A DNA stretch of 15,544 bases from CAYUPI01 sp964446585 (lineage in GTDB: Bacteria; Verrucomicrobiota; Verrucomicrobiia; Limisphaerales; UBA8199): the NCBI GenBank assembly GCA_964446585.1, contig CAYUPI010000094.1, forward strand, positions 1 to 15,544, read 5' to 3'. The first letter of the stretch is position 1, and each line of letters starts with the position of its first letter. The notes beneath the pieces were generated by a model that was not told the origin of the DNA, did not search any database, and worked only from the letters and a program-made list of their open reading frames with translations. Below, piece by piece: positions 13,068-15,544 of the stretch. A program made the position numbers and the translations under genes.

Positions 13068-14345
13068 ATGGCCCAAATTCAAGAAATCGAATTCAAAGAT
13101 GCCGCGGCGCGAGTCGCTGCCGCAAAGGCGACTGCGGATTCGCGAATAACCGGCCAGGAGATAGAAGATCTTCACGGCGAAAAGATGGTGCTCAACATGG
13201 GGCCATCTCATCCCGCAACGCATGGCGTGCTACGTATCGTGCTGGAATTGGACGGCGAAATCATCACGCGCGCAGTGCCGGACATCGGTTATTTGCATCG
13301 CGGCGATGAGAAGATCGCTGAGAACATGACCTACACCCAGTTCATTCCGTACACGGATCGGCTGGATTATCTTGCGCCCCTGGCAAATAACGTTGCGTAC
13401 GTTCTGGCGGTTGAGAAATTGCTGGGGATCGACAAGCAATTGCCGCCACGCTGCCAGTTTATTCGCGTAATTTGCAGCGAGCTGGCGAGAATTTCGTCGC
13501 ACCTGCTTGGCCTGGGTTCGTACGCGATGGACGTGGGGGCGATGACCGTTTTCCTGCACACATTCACGGAACGGGAGAAAATCTACAACTTGTGCGAATC
13601 GCTGACTGGAGCGCGGTTTACCACCAGCTACACGCGCATTGGGGGTCTGTCCCGGGACCTGCCGCCTGGCTGGGTCGAGCAATGCCGCAAATTTTGCCAC
13701 GAGGTCCTCGTCAACATCGATGAAACCGAAACGCTCCTGACCCGCAACCGGATTTTTGTCGATCGCACGCAAGGGGTGGGTGTCATTTCCAAAGCGGACG
13801 CCATCGACTACGGCCTGAGCGGGCCAAACCTGCGCGGCAGCGGGCTGGATCATGATCTGCGCAAGGCCCAGCCCTACCTGGTATATGACCAACTCGATTT
13901 TGACGTGCCGGTCGGGTCCACGGGCGACTGTTATGATCGTTACCTCGTGCGGCTCGAGGAAATGCGCCAGAGCGTGCGGTTGCTGCATCAGTGCCTGGAC
14001 AAACTGCCCGACGGACCGGTTAACGTGCCGGACACTAAAATCGTCCTTCCCCCCAAGGACCGTGTGCTGACCCGGATGGAGGAGCTGATTCATCACTTCA
14101 TCAATGTCACCCAGGGCGTGAATGCTCCGGCCGGCGAAGTGTATTTCGGTCACGAAAATCCGAAGGGCGAGCTCGGCTATTACATCCACAGCAAAGGCGG
14201 TGGGACACCTCACCGGTTGAAAATCCGGTCCCCTTCATTTGCTACCCTGAGCATCTTGCCCAAAATGTTGCCCGGGCACTTGGTGAGCGACGTGGTGGCG
14301 ATTCTCGGCTCGTTGGATTTCGTGATGGGGGAGTGTGACCGATGA
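13068..14345 (+). CDS. nuoD: NADH-quinone oxidoreductase subunit D
   Basis: A 425-residue 49-kDa-type subunit of complex I, related to the large subunit of NiFe hydrogenases and forming much of the quinone pocket with NuoB. It has MVLNMGPSHPATHGVLR (40-56), DIGYLHRGDEKIAEN, the YTDRLDYLAPLANN block, YTRIGGLSRDLPPGW and the closing sequence FVMGECDR. Residues 1-39 are a polar N-terminal extension. No large deletion is seen, so it should be functional. The ATG at 13068 is 17 bp after nuoC, with no strong Shine-Dalgarno sequence. The stop overlaps the nuoE start (ATGA at 14342), indicating translational coupling. Confidence 0.97.
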   Translation: MAQIQEIEFKDAAARVAAAKATADSRITGQEIEDLHGEKMVLNMGPSHPATHGVLRIVLELDGEIITRAVPDIGYLHRGDEKIAENMTYTQFIPYTDRLDYLAPLANNVAYVLAVEKLLGIDKQLPPRCQFIRVICSELARISSHLLGLGSYAMDVGAMTVFLHTFTEREKIYNLCESLTGARFTTSYTRIGGLSRDLPPGWVEQCRKFCHEVLVNIDETETLLTRNRIFVDRTQGVGVISKADAIDYGLSGPNLRGSGLDHDLRKAQPYLVYDQLDFDVPVGSTGDCYDRYLVRLEEMRQSVRLLHQCLDKLPDGPVNVPDTKIVLPPKDRVLTRMEELIHHFINVTQGVNAPAGEVYFGHENPKGELGYYIHSKGGGTPHRLKIRSPSFATLSILPKMLPGHLVSDVVAILGSLDFVMGECDR

Positions 14346-14878
14346 CCGAGGTTCATCCCGCCGAACCCATCTCGAATCCGTTGTTGGACCAGCCCGGTTT
14401 CGCGGTGCCGGCTGCGCTCGAGGCGGAGATAGACGAATTGATTTCTCATTACCCACAAAAGCGCAGCGCCACGCTGATGTTGTTGCACTCGATACAGGAG
14501 CGATTTGGGTATATCTCGCGCCAGGCGGTGGAATGGATCGCGGCAAAGCTGTCACTGCAGCCAATCAACGTCTATGAGCTGGTGACCTTTTATCCGATGT
14601 TGCATCAGCGGCCTGTGGGCAAGTATCACCTGCGCGTTTGCCGCACGCTCAGTTGCGCGCTGGGCGGCGCCTATCAACTCCACGAACATCTCTGCGAGAA
14701 GACAGGCCTGGATCCTCACGCGCACGGACCACAAACCACCGGGGACGGCAAATACACCGTGGAGTTTGTCGAGTGTCTCGCCAGTTGCGGCACGGCGCCG
14801 GTCATGTTGTGTAACGATGCATTTCACGAGGCTGTATCGCTCGCGAAGGCGGATGAGATCTTGCGCGAGTGCCAGTGA
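14342..14878 (+). CDS. nuoE: NADH-quinone oxidoreductase subunit E (24-kDa type)
   Basis: A 178-residue thioredoxin-fold subunit of the NADH-oxidising module of complex I, carrying the [2Fe-2S] cluster N1a. The cluster ligands are present as Cys 100 and Cys 105 (VCRTLSCALGG) and Cys 145 and Cys 149 (VECLASCGTAPVM). The N-terminal helical region has YPQKRSATLMLLHSIQERFGYIS and VYELVTFYPM, as usual. It is the last nuo gene visible. The expected partner nuoF does not follow within the remaining 660 bp; a small gene pair and a tRNA occupy that space. The start is fixed by the ATGA overlap with nuoD. Confidence 0.97.
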   Translation: MTEVHPAEPISNPLLDQPGFAVPAALEAEIDELISHYPQKRSATLMLLHSIQERFGYISRQAVEWIAAKLSLQPINVYELVTFYPMLHQRPVGKYHLRVCRTLSCALGGAYQLHEHLCEKTGLDPHAHGPQTTGDGKYTVEFVECLASCGTAPVMLCNDAFHEAVSLAKADEILRECQ

Positions 14879-14906
14879 ATGAAATCAAAAAGAAGGCGAG
14901 TAACCC

Positions 14907-15098
14907 ATGCTGAAAGATTGGCCAAAGGTCTATCGAAACCTCAAGCGGCTCCGCGGGCTGAACGAACACGAAAAGGTGCTCTACGCACGCAGCCTCGCGG
15001 CCACACCCGACGAAAGGTGGCAGATGAATGTGAATTTTCTCCGCTCGCTCGGCTTATGGGGGCGCTCATCGCTGAAAAAATTCGATTCCAACTTGTAG
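14907..15098 (+). CDS. Small protein paired with a nucleotidyltransferase, function unknown
   Basis: A 63-residue basic protein starting MLKDWPKVYRNLKRLRGLNE, with the segment TPDERWQMNVNFLRSLGL in its second half. Its start has a good ribosome site: AGAAGG about 11 bases before ATG 14907. It begins 28 bp after nuoE and its end overlaps the nucleotidyltransferase gene in another frame. The PDERWQ...NFLRSLGL pattern reminds me of short helical proteins encoded next to small nucleotidyltransferases in related genomes, but I cannot name a family. No catalytic motif is apparent. It could be the antitoxin-like or partner subunit of the pair; this is inference from gene order. The alternative that only the overlapping frame is coding is less likely, because that frame is a string of Arg, Lys and Ala here. 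Confidence 0.6.
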   Translation: MLKDWPKVYRNLKRLRGLNEHEKVLYARSLAATPDERWQMNVNFLRSLGLWGRSSLKKFDSNL

Positions 15099-15487
15099 GT
15101 ATGGCTGCCGCGGTTCTCCAGGGTGTTCCGGTCGCTACGTTTGACGTGGACTTGTGGGTAGACCTGCCCGGACGCCAATACCTCCGGGCTGTGAATGTCG
15201 CCCTAAAAGTAGGCGCAACGCAGGTTCGAAATACCGTAGTTGAGCTGGCTGATGGAACCCTCGTAAATTTCATCTTTGAGGTAACCGGCCTGAGAAGCTT
15301 CCCAGCCGAGTTGCGAAGGGCCAAAATGCTGAGATTCCACGGTCTGAGCGTGCCGGTGATGCCGCTGGAATTGATTCGCAAAAGCAAGGCAGCTATTCAG
15401 CGCCCTAAGGATGCGACCCACATTCATTATATTGACGAAACGTTGCGGGCATCAAAGGCGAACAGGAAGAAACGGAAGGGAAAATGA
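15017..15487 (+). CDS. Small MNT-fold nucleotidyltransferase (AbiEii-like)
   Basis: From GTG 15017 this is 156 residues. The frame is open back to 14879, but the first 46 residues of that version are low-complexity basic sequence lying over the small partner gene, so a later start (GTG 15017 or ATG 15056) is preferred. FSPLARLMGALIAEKIRFQLVGMAAAVLQG leads into TFDVDLWVDLP, whose Asp 43 and Asp 45 form the DxD metal site of the pol-beta-like nucleotidyltransferase fold. The closing part, MPLELIRKSKAAIQRPKDATHI, fits the helical end of the AbiEii/DUF-type minimal enzymes. Such proteins transfer nucleotides to RNA or proteins, and several are toxins. The overlap with the upstream gene suggests coupled translation. 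The stop is 2 bp from a tRNA gene on the other strand. Confidence 0.78.
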   Translation: MADECEFSPLARLMGALIAEKIRFQLVGMAAAVLQGVPVATFDVDLWVDLPGRQYLRAVNVALKVGATQVRNTVVELADGTLVNFIFEVTGLRSFPAELRRAKMLRFHGLSVPVMPLELIRKSKAAIQRPKDATHIHYIDETLRASKANRKKRKGK

Positions 15488-15489
15488 AC

Positions 15490-15544
15490 TGGCTGCCCGA
15501 CATGGATTTGAACCATGACAAACAGATCCAGAGTCTGCTGTGCT
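15490..15544 (-). tRNA. tRNA-Gln (anticodon CTG), 5' part outside the window
   Basis: Read on the minus strand, the 3' half of a tRNA is clear. There is an encoded CCA (15490-15492), discriminator G (15493), acceptor half TCGGGCA (15494-15500), T arm CATGG-TTCAAAT-CCATG (15501-15517), a 4-base variable loop, and anticodon stem GCAGA/TCTGT (15534-15538 and 15522-15526; one G-U pair). The 7-base loop CTCTGGA places CTG at 15529-15531. The anticodon CTG reads CAG, so it is tRNA-Gln; discriminator G agrees. The D arm is only begun (AGCAC) at the window end. It converges on the nucleotidyltransferase gene. Confidence 0.88.

Noticed and set aside
13230..14213. 327-codon open frame on the minus strand inside nuoD
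   Set aside because: It is a shadow of nuoD, with no domain pattern and with nuoD fully conserved on the other strand.
14955..14972. R-x4-H pattern (RGLNEH) in the 63-residue protein, suggesting a HEPN ribonuclease
   Set aside because: The protein is far too short for a HEPN four-helix fold and the residue after Arg is Gly, not the usual polar one.
14879..15016. Longer start (ATG 14879) for the nucleotidyltransferase, giving 202 residues
   Set aside because: The added residues are a run of Arg, Lys and Ala without fold signature and overlie the small partner gene, which has its own ribosome site.

Overview
The window looks like part of a GC-rich (roughly 57-60% by eye) chromosome of a Verrucomicrobiota bacterium, probably of the Pedosphaera/Limisphaerales type. 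This is inference from the gene repertoire: a YfhO-type giant membrane protein, an ABATE/CGNR regulator, a short nucleotidyltransferase pair and abundant palindromic intergenic repeats. No 16S or single marker proves it. There are no phage, transposase or CRISPR genes.

Layout. Positions 1-362 hold the 3' end of a NarL/FixJ-type response regulator. Next comes glnS (509-2341), converging on a 72-residue membrane protein gene (2352-2570, minus). A plus-strand run follows: an exported TlpA-like thioredoxin (2673-3506), a TfoX-N-like protein (3520-3906) and an AraC/O6-alkylguanine-DNA methyltransferase gene. That last gene carries an in-frame TAA near its natural N-terminus (4039-4041), leaving an open frame at 4126-4860. 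It meets, with a 4-bp tail overlap, a minus-strand GH13 alpha-amylase-family gene (4857-6380), which lies downstream of a tandem-ACT protein gene (6467-6859).

The 620-bp stretch 6860-7480 is mostly repeat DNA: a long palindromic element, two perfect hairpins and a doubtful 30-codon ORF. It ends in a striking operator/promoter region for the ABATE/CGNR zinc-finger regulator (7481-8134). A TSUP (TauE/SafE-type) permease (8247-9005, minus) and an 860-residue YfhO-family protein (9098-11680, minus) follow. The YfhO-type gene contains in-frame copies of three repeat families that are otherwise typical of intergenic DNA.

Divergently from it runs a complex I operon, nuoB-nuoC-nuoD-nuoE (11849-14878), with ATGA overlaps at B/C and D/E and no nuoA in front. 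After nuoE, where nuoF often sits, there is instead a 63-codon gene overlapping a small MNT-fold nucleotidyltransferase gene. The stop of the latter lies 2 bp from the CCA end of an oppositely oriented tRNA-Gln(CTG), which runs off the window.

The nuo genes form one functional unit (peripheral arm of NADH:quinone oxidoreductase). The other genes are mainly single housekeeping or accessory genes. The points most worth attention are the repeat-derived segments inside the YfhO-type protein, the four-half-site operator of the CGNR regulator, the nonsense codon in the Ada-like gene, and the small-protein/nucleotidyltransferase pair beside the tRNA.
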